Below, piece after piece: positions 41,352-51,088 of a stretch of 64,000 bases of DNA. Positions within the stretch are counted from its first letter, which is position 1, and every line of letters begins with the position of its first letter. Source of the stretch: Thermus composti (GTDB taxonomy: Bacteria > Deinococcota > Deinococci > Deinococcales > Thermaceae). The stretch is taken from assembly GCF_014647535.1 (NCBI RefSeq), contig NZ_BMPJ01000007.1, positions 25,232-89,231 on the forward strand. The letters are read 5' to 3'. A model generated the notes under the pieces. That model had not been told where the DNA came from, made no database searches, and saw only the letters and a program-made list of their open reading frames with translations. The position numbers and the translations under genes were made by a program.

Positions 41352-41840
41352 ATGCCCGCACCCTTCTTAGAACCTCTAGAGCCCGGGGTCGCCCCGGCGG
41401 TCTCCGCCTGGATCAAGGGCCTTAAGGAGGTGGCCCTTCACCTGGAAAAGTGGGCCTTTGACCTTCCCGAGGAAGCCTTCTGGTGGCGGCCCAAGGAGGG
41501 GGCCAACCCCATCGGCGGCCTGGTGCGCCACATCACGGGAAGCTCCCTGCGCCTCGCCCACTACGCCCTAGGCCTGGAGCTACCCGCGTGGGCCCAAAGG
41601 GGCAGGGAGTGGGAGCTTTTAGGGGAACCCGAGCCCAAGGAAGAGGTGGTGGCCCGCTTCAAGGAGGCCTGGGAGAAGCTCCTTTCCGCCCTTAAGGCGG
41701 TGCGGGAAGAGGACCTGGGCCAGGCGGTCCCGGTGGGCCACCTGGGGACGGAGGCCCCCAGGGCCCACGTCCTCCACCACCTGGTGGAGCACGCCCAGCA
41801 CCACGCCGGCCAGGTCATCTACGCCCGCAAGCTCCTCTGA
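41352..41840 (+). CDS. DinB-family four-helix protein
   Basis: A 162-residue DinB/YfiT-like protein. The three metal-binding histidines are likely in LVRHITGSS (near 59) and in VEHAQHHAGQVIYARKLL near the C-terminus, the family signature. Some members are thiol S-transferases that use bacillithiol. TAAACT ends 6 bases before the ATG (leaderless type), in a 72-bp divergent gap shared with the 2H gene. Confidence 0.87.
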   Translation: MPAPFLEPLEPGVAPAVSAWIKGLKEVALHLEKWAFDLPEEAFWWRPKEGANPIGGLVRHITGSSLRLAHYALGLELPAWAQRGREWELLGEPEPKEEVVARFKEAWEKLLSALKAVREEDLGQAVPVGHLGTEAPRAHVLHHLVEHAQHHAGQVIYARKLL

Positions 41841-41898
41841 TCCGTGGGCCCCATAGGGGCGGGGCGCTTGCCCCTTGCTTTGGGCTTAAGATAAGGGC

Positions 41899-42294
41899 AT
41901 GGAACGCGTGGGTCTGAGGAGCGCCCCCCGGGTCAGCCTGGAGGCCTTGAAGGAGGCCTTGAAGGGCCTCCGCCTCTCCGAGGCCAAGGTCTACCTGATC
42001 ACCGACTGGCAGGGCAAAAGGGACCGGGCCCGCTACGCCCTCCTCCTCCACACGGACAAGAAGGACCTCCTGGTCCCCGACGCCTTCGGCCCCGCCTTCC
42101 CCGGGGGGGAGGAGGCGCTTTCCGAGCTGGTGAGGCTTCTCCTCGCTCAGGGGGCGAGGAAGTTCTACGAGGCGGTGGTCTCCCCCGGAGAGATGACGGC
42201 CCTTTTGGACCTGCCCCCGGAGGAGCTGGTGAGGCGGGTGGTGGCCATCGCCAACCCCACGGACCCCGGGATCTACCTTAGGCAGGCCGCTTAG
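41899..42294 (+). CDS. Unknown 131-residue protein
   Basis: A 131-residue cytosolic protein of mixed alpha/beta composition (AKVYLITDWQGKRDRARYALLLHTDKKD, split here by family-neutral sequence). I recognise no domain. TAAGAT ends 6 bases before the ATG. A perfect 9-bp terminator stem follows the stop, so it is a single-gene unit. A weak hairpin (GGGGC-GCTT-GCCCC, 41861-41874) separates it from the DinB gene. Confidence 0.65.
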   Translation: MERVGLRSAPRVSLEALKEALKGLRLSEAKVYLITDWQGKRDRARYALLLHTDKKDLLVPDAFGPAFPGGEEALSELVRLLLAQGARKFYEAVVSPGEMTALLDLPPEELVRRVVAIANPTDPGIYLRQAA

Positions 42295-42308
42295 GAAGTT
42301 TCTTCACA

Positions 42309-42340
42309 AAGGGAGGCGCAAGGCCTCCCTTAAGCTTTTT
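42309..42340 (+). terminator. Intrinsic terminator before the quinone reductase gene
   Basis: AAGGGAGGC (42309-42317) pairs with GCCTCCCTT (42323-42331) around GCAAG; five T follow at 42336-42340. It ends only 13 bases before the next start, so it could also act as a control element in the qor leader, just ahead of the site GGGAGGTGAT. Confidence 0.75.
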
Positions 42341-42353
42341 CGGGAGGTGATGT

Positions 42354-43304
42354 ATGCGCGCGGTGGTGCTCAAGGGCTTTGGCGGGCTGGAGATGCTGGA
42401 GGAGCGCGACCTTCCCGTGCCCGAGCCCGGGCCCGGGGAGGTTCTGGTGAAGAACCTGGCCATCGCCGTGAACCCCGTGGACGCTAAGATCCGGGCGGCG
42501 GGGCGCTGGGCGGGGGTGGAACCCCCCTTTGTCCTGGGGTACGACGCCGCCGGCGTCGTGGCCAAGGTGGGCCCCGGGGTGAAGGACCTCAAGGAAGGGG
42601 ACGAGGTCTACTACACCCCCGAGATCTTCGGGAACCCCCACGGCACCTACGCCGAGTACACCCCTGTGCCCGCGGAAATCGTGGCCAGGAAGCCCAAGAA
42701 CCTCTCCTTCGCCGAGGCCGCCGCCATTCCCTTGGCGGGGGGCACCGCCTGGGAAGCGGTGGTGCGCCGCCTGGCGGTGCGCCCCGGGGAGGCGGTTTTG
42801 GTGATGGGCGGGGCGGGGGGCGTGGGCTCCTTCGCCGTCCAGTTTGCCAAGGCGGCGGGGGCCTACGTGATCGCCACGGCGAGCGCGGAGAACCTCCCCG
42901 TGCTCAAAGAGCTGGGGGTGGACCTGGCCCTGGACTACCGGGGCCCCTGGCAGGAGGAGGTCCTCAAGGCCACGGAGGGCCAGGGGGTGGACGCCGCCTT
43001 TGAGACCGCCGGGGAGGGCCTGGTGGAACGGGTCATCCCGGTGGTGCGTCCCTTCGGCCGCATCGCCACCATCCTGCCCCCTCAGGGGAACCTGGCCGGG
43101 CTTTACACCAAGAACCAGACCCTCTACGGCGTCTTCCTCACGCGGGAGAGGAAGCGCCTTCTGGAGATGCGCCCCCTCTTTGAACGGGGCCAGGCGAGGC
43201 CCCTCATCGCCGAGGTCCTCCCCTTCAGCCTGGAAAACCTGAGGAAGGCCCACGCCCGCATGGACTCGGGCCACGGGCGGGGGAAGATCGTCCTCACCTT
43301 CTAG
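42354..43304 (+). CDS. Zinc-independent quinone oxidoreductase-like dehydrogenase
   Basis: A 316-residue medium-chain dehydrogenase of the NADPH:quinone reductase type: no structural-zinc cysteines, GYDAAGVVAKVGPGV near residue 63, and the cofactor loop GGAGGVGSFAVQFAK near 150. It would reduce quinones or enones with NAD(P)H in the cytosol. The ribosome site GGGAGGTGAT is strong. The last 4 bp overlap the convergent HMG-CoA lyase gene. Confidence 0.88.
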   Translation: MRAVVLKGFGGLEMLEERDLPVPEPGPGEVLVKNLAIAVNPVDAKIRAAGRWAGVEPPFVLGYDAAGVVAKVGPGVKDLKEGDEVYYTPEIFGNPHGTYAEYTPVPAEIVARKPKNLSFAEAAAIPLAGGTAWEAVVRRLAVRPGEAVLVMGGAGGVGSFAVQFAKAAGAYVIATASAENLPVLKELGVDLALDYRGPWQEEVLKATEGQGVDAAFETAGEGLVERVIPVVRPFGRIATILPPQGNLAGLYTKNQTLYGVFLTRERKRLLEMRPLFERGQARPLIAEVLPFSLENLRKAHARMDSGHGRGKIVLTF

Positions 43305-44152
43305 GCGTAGAGGGCCTTGAGGCGGGCCGCCTCCTCGGCGAGAAGGGGGAGGCGGCTTAGGTCTATGCCGGTGCGGAGCCCTTTGGCCTCCAGGTGGGGC
43401 AGGACCACCTCCGTGGGCAGGTTGCCCACCAGCTCGTCCCCGGCGAAGGGGCACCCCCCCACCCCGGCCAGGGCCCCTTCCAGCCAGGAGACCCCGGCCT
43501 CCAAGACCGCCTCCGCTTTTGCCAAGGCCCCTTCCGGGCGGGCGTGAAGGTGGGCTCCGATCCCCTCGGGGCCGAAGCGGTCCACGGCGGCCTTCAAGAC
43601 CTCATGGATCCGCTTGGGGTCCGCCACCCCGTAGGTGTCGGCGAGGGCGATCTCCCGCACGCCCATTTCCCGGAGGCGGGCGATGGCCTCCAAAACCCCC
43701 TCCACGCTCCAGGGGTCCCCGTAGGGGTTGCCGAAGGCCATGGAGAGGTAGACCACGAGGCCAAGCCGCCCCCGGGTCCTTTCCACCATCTCCCGGACCA
43801 AGGGCCAGGAGTCCTCTATGGACCGGTGGGTGTTCCTCCGCTGGAAGGTCTCGGAGAGGGAGAAGGGGTAGCCCACGTGGGTGAGGTTCTCCGCCGCCAG
43901 GGCCCTTTCCAGGCCCTTTTCGTTGGCCACGATGGCCAGGTAGGTCCTGCCCTCGGGGGGCGGAAGGGCCCTTAGCACCTCCTCGGCGTCTTGCATCTGG
44001 GGCACCCACTTGGGGGAGACGAAGCTGGTGAGGTCCAGGTGGGCGAAGCCCACTTCCAAAAGCCTTTTCAGGAAGGCCACCTTCTCTTCGGTGGGGATGA
44101 AGCGGAAAAACCCCTGCCAGGCGTCCCTAGGGCACTCCACCCACTTGACCAT
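43301..44152 (-). CDS. Hydroxymethylglutaryl-CoA lyase
   Basis: A 283-residue TIM-barrel enzyme that splits HMG-CoA into acetyl-CoA and acetoacetate, the last step of leucine breakdown. It has EVGFAHLDLTSFVSPKWVPQM, the catalytic-loop GVGGCPFA cysteine and GAHLHARPEGAL metal-binding histidines (usually HxH). The Arg of the usual DGLQ-type opening is in PRDAWQ, an altered motif (ECPRDAWQGF). GGAGG precedes the ATG, and the gene lies 10 bases after the carboxylase gene, so the two act in one pathway. Confidence 0.87.
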   Translation of the reverse strand: MVKWVECPRDAWQGFFRFIPTEEKVAFLKRLLEVGFAHLDLTSFVSPKWVPQMQDAEEVLRALPPPEGRTYLAIVANEKGLERALAAENLTHVGYPFSLSETFQRRNTHRSIEDSWPLVREMVERTRGRLGLVVYLSMAFGNPYGDPWSVEGVLEAIARLREMGVREIALADTYGVADPKRIHEVLKAAVDRFGPEGIGAHLHARPEGALAKAEAVLEAGVSWLEGALAGVGGCPFAGDELVGNLPTEVVLPHLEAKGLRTGIDLSRLPLLAEEAARLKALYA

Positions 44153-44162
44153 GCCGCCTCCT

Positions 44163-45824
<1,662 letters not shown>

Positions 45825-45830
45825 GGCCTA

Positions 45831-45866
45831 AGTATAACGCTTTTTCGCCTAAGGGGGAAAAAGCGT
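45831..45866 (-). promoter_or_regulatory. Carboxylase -10 box and adjoining inverted repeat
   Basis: On the minus strand TATACT (45836 to 45831) precedes the ATG by 6 bases. Directly upstream lies a perfect inverted repeat, ACGCTTTTTC (45837-45846) and GAAAAAGCGT (45857-45866), 10 bases apart, covering the -35 position and the end of rnhA. No T tract follows on either side, so an operator is more likely than a terminator. Confidence 0.5.
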
Positions 45867-46325
45867 GCCCTCTTGGGGGCAAGGAACGCCCCTTTGGGCC
45901 TCCGCCTGGCGACGGGCCTCCCGGTCCACCCTTTCGTTCTCCGGGTGGCCAGCGTGCCCCTTCACAAAGTGGAACCGGACCCGGTGGGGGGCCATGGCCT
46001 TTAGGAGCTCGCGCCAGAGGTCCTGGTTCTTGACAGGCTGGCCTTCCGAGGTCCGCCAGCCCCTTTTCTGCCAGCTTTCCAGCCAGCCCTCGGTGAAGGC
46101 TTTTTGGAGGTACTGGCTGTCGGTGTAAAGGTCCACCTCGGAAGGCGCCTTGAGGGCTTTCAGGCCCTCGAGGGCCGCCTTGAGCTCCATGCGGTTGTTG
46201 GTGGTGCAGGGCTCGCCCCCGGAGAGCATTCGCTCGTGATGCCCGTAGCGCAGAAGGGCCGCCCAGCCCCCGGGGCCGGGGTTGCCCAGGCAGGCGCCGT
46301 CGGTGTAGATCTGGACCCGCCTCAT
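45849..46325 (-). CDS. rnhA: Ribonuclease HI
   Basis: A 158-residue nuclease that cuts RNA in RNA-DNA hybrids. Active-site acids: D9 (YTDGACLGNPGPGG), the E of NNRMELKAA, the D of LYTDSQYL and the D of NERVDREA. Close to T. thermophilus RNase HI with a shorter tail. ATG 46325 puts the first strand at the N-terminus and overlaps the VOC gene by 4 bp. Confidence 0.96.
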   Translation of the reverse strand: MRRVQIYTDGACLGNPGPGGWAALLRYGHHERMLSGGEPCTTNNRMELKAALEGLKALKAPSEVDLYTDSQYLQKAFTEGWLESWQKRGWRTSEGQPVKNQDLWRELLKAMAPHRVRFHFVKGHAGHPENERVDREARRQAEAQRGVPCPQEGTLFPP

Positions 46326-46699
46326 AGCCCCCAGATCTCCGCCGGGGCCAGCTCCACCAGGTTGCCCTCGGGGTCGCGGGTGTAGAGGCTTTTCCCCTTG
46401 GGCCACTCCGCCCACCAGACGGGATAGCCCGCCGCCTTAAGCCGCGCCTCCCAGAGGGGAAGCTCCTCCTCCCTCACCCGGAAGGCCACGTGGACGCTTC
46501 CCTTGGCCCCGTGAGGGGGGAGGGCGGGATCCTTCTCGGTGAGCTCGGGGTTGAAGACCAGAAAAACCCCCCGCCCGGCCCGGAAGAAGGCGTGGCGGGG
46601 GGGCTTGTACTGGAAGCAGGGAAGGCCCAGGACCCCCTCGTAGAAGGCCCGGGCCTTCTCCAGGTCCTTGGCGTAGACCGAGGTTTCCAGGACCTCCAC
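46322..46699 (-). CDS. VOC-family (glyoxalase-like) protein
   Basis: A 125-residue single VOC domain: VYAKDLEKARAFYEGVLGLP at the start, HVAFRV in the middle and YTRDPEGNLVELAP at the end. The metal-binding His/Glu positions are partly matched. Function open; candidates are a lactoylglutathione-lyase-like or antibiotic-resistance-like enzyme. It abuts the GYD gene by one base. Confidence 0.85.
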   Translation of the reverse strand: MEVLETSVYAKDLEKARAFYEGVLGLPCFQYKPPRHAFFRAGRGVFLVFNPELTEKDPALPPHGAKGSVHVAFRVREEELPLWEARLKAAGYPVWWAEWPKGKSLYTRDPEGNLVELAPAEIWGL

Positions 46700-46986
46700 T
46701 ACTTGAGCCGGGCGATGAGGTCGGCCACGGGGATGGCCTCGAGGGTCACCGTCTTCACGCTCCCCCGGGAGGCCAGGTGGAGCATGGCCCGGGCCACCGT
46801 GGCGGCGTCCTCCGCCTCCACGATGTTCACGAAATCGTAGGGCCCGAGGACGGCGTACTGGGCCACCACCCTCACCCCGAAGTCCCGCTCCAGCTCCTGG
46901 TTCACCTCCTTGATGCGCTCGGGGTTTTTCACCAGGGTCTCGGCCCCGTCGTCGGTCAGGGTGCTCAAGACGATAAAGGTGGGCAT
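46699..46986 (-). CDS. GYD-domain protein
   Basis: A 95-residue alpha-beta protein with the family hallmark (LGPYDFVNIVEAEDAATVARAML), a ferredoxin-like dimer related to the Lrp sensing domain. Function unknown. AAAGGAGGGAGG before the ATG gives it strong ribosome binding, and its stop shares one base with the VOC start region. Confidence 0.86.
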   Translation of the reverse strand: MPTFIVLSTLTDDGAETLVKNPERIKEVNQELERDFGVRVVAQYAVLGPYDFVNIVEAEDAATVARAMLHLASRGSVKTVTLEAIPVADLIARLK

Positions 46987-47008
46987 CCTCCCTCCTTTCC
47001 CCCTAAGT

Positions 47009-47575
47009 CTACCCCGGGCGGGCCTCCAGCTCCACCCCGGCGTAGACCGCCTCCAAGGGGAGGGCGTCTTCCAGGCAGGGCAAGGGCACCGCCCCCTCGG
47101 CGAAGGCCTCGTAGAGGACCTCCCCGGCCTCCTTCCGGTAAAGCTCGGCCCGGCGGGCGGTGGCGTCCACCAGGAGGTAGCCCTTCAGGGAAGGAAGGGC
47201 CAGGTAGCGCCCAAGCTTTTCCCGGCGGTCTATGCCCTCGGTGGAGGGGGAAAGGACCTCCACCACAAAGCAAGGGGCCTCCTCGTAAAAGGGGTTTTCC
47301 GGGGGAGGGGCACAAACCACCATGAGGTCGGGGTAGTAGAAGGTGGCCTCCCCCACCCTAAGCTTCATATCCGCCACGTAGAGGCGGCAACCCTTTCGCC
47401 GGGCCAGGGGGTAAAGCAGGTAGTGGAGGTTCCCCACCAAGAGGTTGTGGGCCCGGCTCGCCCCGGCCATGGCGTACGGGACCCCCTCCACGAGCTCCCG
47501 CTTTATGGGGGAGCGGGCCTCCTCCTCCAGGTAGGCCTCGGGGGAAAGCCGCCTAAGCCGGGCTGGTTCGCCCAT
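47009..47575 (-). CDS. Uma2-family (DUF820) putative endonuclease
   Basis: A 188-residue PD-(D/E)XK-fold protein: RRLSPEAYLEEE near the N-terminus, then YYPDLMVVCAPP and CFVVEVLSPSTEGIDRREKLGRY, which hold the likely catalytic D, E and K. Uma2 proteins are common in cyanobacteria and Thermus and their substrate is unknown. ATG 47575 is preferred because it overlaps the guaA stop as ATGA; an in-frame ATG lies three codons upstream. Confidence 0.83.
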   Translation of the reverse strand: MGEPARLRRLSPEAYLEEEARSPIKRELVEGVPYAMAGASRAHNLLVGNLHYLLYPLARRKGCRLYVADMKLRVGEATFYYPDLMVVCAPPPENPFYEEAPCFVVEVLSPSTEGIDRREKLGRYLALPSLKGYLLVDATARRAELYRKEAGEVLYEAFAEGAVPLPCLEDALPLEAVYAGVELEARPG

Positions 47576-49086
47576 CACTCCCATTCTATGGTGGCCGGGG
47601 GCTTAGAGGTGATGTCGTAGACCACCCGGCCCACCTCCGGCACCCTGCGGGTGATCCGCCGGGCCACCTCGTCCAGAAACTCCAGGGGAAGCCTTGCCCA
47701 GTCCGCGGTCATGAAGTCCTCGGTGGTCACGGCCCTTAGGGCGAGGACGTAGCCGTACTTCCGCTCATCCCCCGCAACCCCCACGCTCCTCACGGGGGTG
47801 AGGACCGCCAGGGCCTGGGCCACCTTCTCGTAAAGCCCCCACTCCTTAAGGAGGCTTACGAAGATGTCGTCCGCCCGCCTTAAGACCTCGAGGCGCTCCT
47901 CCGTCACCTCTCCCAGGATGCGCACGGCGAGGCCAGGGCCCGGGAAGGGGTGGCGGAGGCGCAAGGGGTCGGGAAGCCCCAGGAGAAGGGCGAGCTCCCG
48001 CACCTCGTCCTTGAAGAGGAGGCGGAAGGGCTCCAAAAGCTCAAAGGAGAGGTCCTCGGGAAGCCCCCCCACGTTGTGGTGGCTCTTGATCTTGGCCGCC
48101 CCCTTCTCCCCGGCGGACTCAATCACGTCGGGGTAAAGGGTCCCTTGGGCCAGGAAGCGGAAAGGCCCCTCCTCTCGGGCCACCTGGGAGAAGACCTCCA
48201 CGAAGGCCCGCCCGATGACCTTGCGCTTCTCCTCGGGGTCCTCCACCCCTTTTAAGGCCTTCAGGAAGCGCTCCTTGGCGTCCACCACCCGGAGGTTCAC
48301 CCCAAGGGCCTTTAGGGCTCCTTCCACCTCCTCCCTTTCCCCCAGGCGCAAAAGCCCGTGGTCCACGAAGACCGCCAGGTGGTCCACCCCCGCCCGGGCC
48401 AAAAGGAGGGCCAGGGTGGAGGAGTCCACCCCCCCGGAGACGGCGAGGAGCACCCGGTCCTTCCCCACCCGGTCCCGCACCTCCTTTAGGAGGCTTTCCA
48501 GGATGTGCTCCGGGGTCCAGTCCCGGGGGACATGGGCGATCTCCAGGAAGTTTTCCAGGATCTGCATCCCCTTGGGGGTGTGGGCCACCTCGGGGTGGAA
48601 CTGGACCCCGAAGGCCTTGCCGTCTTCGGCCTCCATGGCCGCCACGGGGTTTTCCTCGGTGGAAGCCGAGACCCGCCAGCCCGGGGGAAGCTCGGTGACG
48701 GCGTCGGCGTGGCTCATCCAGACCTGGACCTCCCCCTCGATGCCCCGGAAAAGGGGGCCCTGGTAGCGGGTGAGGAGGGCCTTGCCGTACTCCGCCCGGC
48801 CTGCCCGCTCCACCCTCCCCCCAAGCTCCTGGGCCAGAAGCTGCATCCCATAGCAGATGCCTAGGACGGGAAGGCCCAGGGCGAAAACCCTGGGGTCGGG
48901 GCGGGGGGCATTGGGCTCAAAGACGCTTCTTGGCCCCCCGGAGAGGATCAGGGCCTTGGGGTTGTGCCTTAGGACCTCTTCCAAGGGGGCGTCGCCGGGG
49001 AGGATGAGGGAGAAGGCCCTTAGCTCCCGAAGCCTTCTTGCGATGAGCCGCGTGTACTGGGAACCGAAATCCAGGACCAGAACCAC
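47575..49086 (-). CDS. guaA: GMP synthase (glutamine-hydrolysing)
   Basis: A 503-residue enzyme that aminates XMP to GMP. The glutaminase domain (1-180) has the nucleophile in [15 protein letters not shown] and the His/Glu pair in QFHPEVAHT. The ATP-pyrophosphatase domain has the P-loop SGGVDSS (near 215), and the C-terminal dimer domain ends in [14 protein letters not shown] and PATIEWE. GTG start with TAGACT exactly 6 bases upstream (49093-49098, minus strand); leaderless, so no purine riboswitch fits. Confidence 0.96.
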   Translation of the reverse strand: MVLVLDFGSQYTRLIARRLRELRAFSLILPGDAPLEEVLRHNPKALILSGGPRSVFEPNAPRPDPRVFALGLPVLGICYGMQLLAQELGGRVERAGRAEYGKALLTRYQGPLFRGIEGEVQVWMSHADAVTELPPGWRVSASTEENPVAAMEAEDGKAFGVQFHPEVAHTPKGMQILENFLEIAHVPRDWTPEHILESLLKEVRDRVGKDRVLLAVSGGVDSSTLALLLARAGVDHLAVFVDHGLLRLGEREEVEGALKALGVNLRVVDAKERFLKALKGVEDPEEKRKVIGRAFVEVFSQVAREEGPFRFLAQGTLYPDVIESAGEKGAAKIKSHHNVGGLPEDLSFELLEPFRLLFKDEVRELALLLGLPDPLRLRHPFPGPGLAVRILGEVTEERLEVLRRADDIFVSLLKEWGLYEKVAQALAVLTPVRSVGVAGDERKYGYVLALRAVTTEDFMTADWARLPLEFLDEVARRITRRVPEVGRVVYDITSKPPATIEWE

Positions 49087-49098
49087 GCCAAGAGTCTA

Positions 49099-49710
49099 CT
49101 ACGCCTCCAGGTGAAGCCTGAGCTGGTGCAGGAGGTCGGCGGGGCTGCGCACCGGGTACTCCAGGCGCTCCAGGAGGGCCTCGGCGGGCTGGTCCAAAAG
49201 GCGCAGGCCCTTGAGCCTGGCCAGGAGGGCCTCCTTGTCCGCGGGGAAGTCTAAGCCCTTCACCGCCTTGAGGACCAGGACGGCCCAGGGGATGCCCATC
49301 ATCTCCACGAAGCGCTCCAGGAAGTAGCCCAGGACCCGGGGTTCCTCCTGCCCCTGGCGGATGGCCCGGTAGGCCGCCTTGGCGAGCCCCCCGGCCACGT
49401 GCGTCCTGAGCTTTTCCCCTTCCCCAAGTTCCTGGATTCGCTTCAGGGCCGCCTCGGGGTCGGCCCGGAGGATCTGGCGCACGGCGGCGCTGGAGAGGCC
49501 GAGCTCCTTGGCGATGGCCTCCTCCCCCTTCATCCCCTCCTGGGCGAGGACCACAGCGTAGGCGGCGGTCATGAGGCTCCCCGCCCAGGTGAGGCGCTTC
49601 TTCTCCGCCAGGGCCTTGGGCCCGCCCACCAGGTCAATCACCTTGAGGAAGACGCGGAGAACGGTGGCCTCGAGGTCCCGCTCCTCCAAGGGCCTAGGAG
49701 TTAGCACCAT
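49099..49710 (-). CDS. KaiC-neighbour HTH regulatory protein
   Basis: A 203-residue mostly helical protein. Residues 62-85 (EEAIAKELGLSSAAVRQILR) look like a helix-turn-helix of the near-KaiC regulatory domain that accompanies KaiC-like ATPases in Thermus and some archaea; the family name is from memory. A GAGGAGGTGAGC site precedes the ATG, and the palindrome CTAGATCTAG lies in its leader. It follows the KaiC-like gene by 44 bp on the same strand. Its target is unknown; autoregulation is plausible. Confidence 0.65.
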   Translation of the reverse strand: MVLTPRPLEERDLEATVLRVFLKVIDLVGGPKALAEKKRLTWAGSLMTAAYAVVLAQEGMKGEEAIAKELGLSSAAVRQILRADPEAALKRIQELGEGEKLRTHVAGGLAKAAYRAIRQGQEEPRVLGYFLERFVEMMGIPWAVLVLKAVKGLDFPADKEALLARLKGLRLLDQPAEALLERLEYPVRSPADLLHQLRLHLEA

Positions 49711-49723
49711 ACGCTCACCTCCT

Positions 49724-49733
49724 CTAGATCTAG
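49724..49733. promoter_or_regulatory. Palindrome CTAGATCTAG in the leader of the HTH gene
   Basis: A perfect 10-bp palindrome, AT-rich for this genome, 13 bases upstream of the ATG at 49710 and just after a possible -10 box TAAGCT (49737 to 49732) on the minus strand. Its position suits an operator, perhaps for the encoded HTH protein. Confidence 0.4.
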
Positions 49734-49754
49734 CTTAGCATGAAATTTGCCTGG

Positions 49755-50582
49755 TTAATGCTCGCCCAAGGGCGGGCCCACCTCCAAAAGCCCCTCCGGG
49801 CGGATGTAGAGGAGGTGGGTGCGGGTGTCGTGCCCGGAGAGGCGGCAGCCGTCTATGCGGAGGAGGCGGACCACCTCTCCCAGGCCCACCCGGTAGAGCT
49901 TGGCCAGGGCGGGGCTCATCACCAGAACCTTGGCGAGGACCAAGGTGGCGTCCAGGATGTGGCTCACCGCGTAGCCCCCCGCCGCCTCGGCGGAAAGCTC
50001 CTCGTGGCCGGAGCGCTTCTGGCTCACCATGAGGGCGGTGAGGCCAAAGCGCTTGCTGAAGGCGTAAACCTGGCGCACCACCTGGCGGGCGGCGATCTCC
50101 TTGGCCTCGTAGAGGCCGGTGAGGGAGTCCACCACCAGGTGCCGGGCCCCGCTTTGGAGGCCCTCCTCGAGGGTGGCGAAGAGGGTGGGGAGGTCCTCCC
50201 GAAGCACGGCGTGGGTGGCGGCGTCCGCGATGAGGATCCGCTCCAGCACCTTCTCCTTAAGGCCCATGGCCCGGGCCCGAAGCTTCAGCCCCTGGACCAG
50301 GAGGGGGGCCGGGGCCTCGGTGGTGACGAAGAGCACCCCCTCGCCCCGCTCCGCCTGCTTCAGGGCGAACTGCTCGGCGAGGAGGCTTTTCCCTGTGTCC
50401 GAGACCCCGGTCACGTGGACCGCCGCCCCCCGGGGGAAGCCCCCCAGGGGCTTGGGCTTCAGGGTCTTGGGGTCCAGGGTGAAGAAGAGCTCGTCCAGGC
50501 CCTTCACCCCCGTGGGCACCCCTTCCAGGGGCGGGGCCTTAGCGGAAAGCTCCAGGGCGCTTTGCAGCCTTGGCCGGTCCAT
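49755..50582 (-). CDS. KaiC/RAD55-like RecA-fold ATPase
   Basis: A 275-residue single-domain ATPase. Walker A GVSDTGKS is at residues 59-66; HLVVDSLTGLYEA is the Walker B region. The N-terminus GVPTGVKGLDELF is typical of KaiC-like proteins. Circadian KaiC has two such domains plus phosphosites; this protein has one, so a clock role is not implied. CAGAAT is 6 bases before the ATG. It diverges from luxS across 38 bp that hold a palindrome, GCCCCGGGGC (50594-50603). Confidence 0.87.
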   Translation of the reverse strand: MDRPRLQSALELSAKAPPLEGVPTGVKGLDELFFTLDPKTLKPKPLGGFPRGAAVHVTGVSDTGKSLLAEQFALKQAERGEGVLFVTTEAPAPLLVQGLKLRARAMGLKEKVLERILIADAATHAVLREDLPTLFATLEEGLQSGARHLVVDSLTGLYEAKEIAARQVVRQVYAFSKRFGLTALMVSQKRSGHEELSAEAAGGYAVSHILDATLVLAKVLVMSPALAKLYRVGLGEVVRLLRIDGCRLSGHDTRTHLLYIRPEGLLEVGPPLGEH

Positions 50583-50620
50583 ACTCCCATTCTGCCCCGG
50601 GGCTTTGGTGTAATGGGGGC

Positions 50621-51088
50621 ATGGCCGAGGTGGAAAGCTTCAGCCTGGACCACACCAAGGTAAAGGCCCCCTACGTGCGCCTGGCGGGGAGGAAGGCCCT
50701 CGCGGGGGGCGTGGTGGAAAAGTACGATCTGAGGCTCGCCCAGCCCAACCGGGAAGCCCTGCCCACGGGGGCCTTGCACACCTTGGAACACCTCCTCGCG
50801 GGCTACTTGCGGGACCACCTCCCGGGGGTCATTGACCTCTCCCCCATGGGCTGCCGCACGGGGTTTTACCTGGTGGTGGAAGGCCCTTTGGATGAGGAAA
50901 GGGTCCTGGTGGCCTGGGAAAGGGCCTTGCGGGACGTCCTCACCCACCAGGGCCCCATCCCCGGGGCAAGCCCTAAGGAGTGCGGCAACTACCGGGACCA
51001 CGACCTCCCTGGGGCCAAGGCCTGGGCGGAGAAGGTGCTAAAGGCGGGGCTTCGGGTCCAGCCCACCATCCCCCTGGAGGCGAGGTGA
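50621..51088 (+). CDS. luxS: S-ribosylhomocysteine lyase
   Basis: Cleaves S-ribosylhomocysteine to homocysteine and the AI-2 precursor. 155 residues with the metal motif HTLEH (His, His and later His of the iron site), the catalytic cysteine in MGCRTGFY and ECGNYRDHDL. It needs SRH, made by an SAH nucleosidase; the next gene, overlapping by GTGA, belongs to that nucleosidase superfamily. TGTAAT lies 6 bases before the ATG. Confidence 0.95.
   Translation: MAEVESFSLDHTKVKAPYVRLAGRKALAGGVVEKYDLRLAQPNREALPTGALHTLEHLLAGYLRDHLPGVIDLSPMGCRTGFYLVVEGPLDEERVLVAWERALRDVLTHQGPIPGASPKECGNYRDHDLPGAKAWAEKVLKAGLRVQPTIPLEAR

Noticed and set aside
42309..42350. A riboswitch before the quinone reductase gene
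   Set aside because: The structure is a single hairpin with T5 that fits termination of the preceding gene; no aptamer-like multi-stem region exists in the 60-bp gap.
49087..49110. A purine riboswitch before guaA
   Set aside because: The -10 box is only 6 bases from the start codon and the gap to the next gene is 12 bp, so there is no room for an aptamer.
49755..50582. A circadian clock KaiC
   Set aside because: Only one RecA-like domain, no KaiA or KaiB genes, and no phosphosite region.
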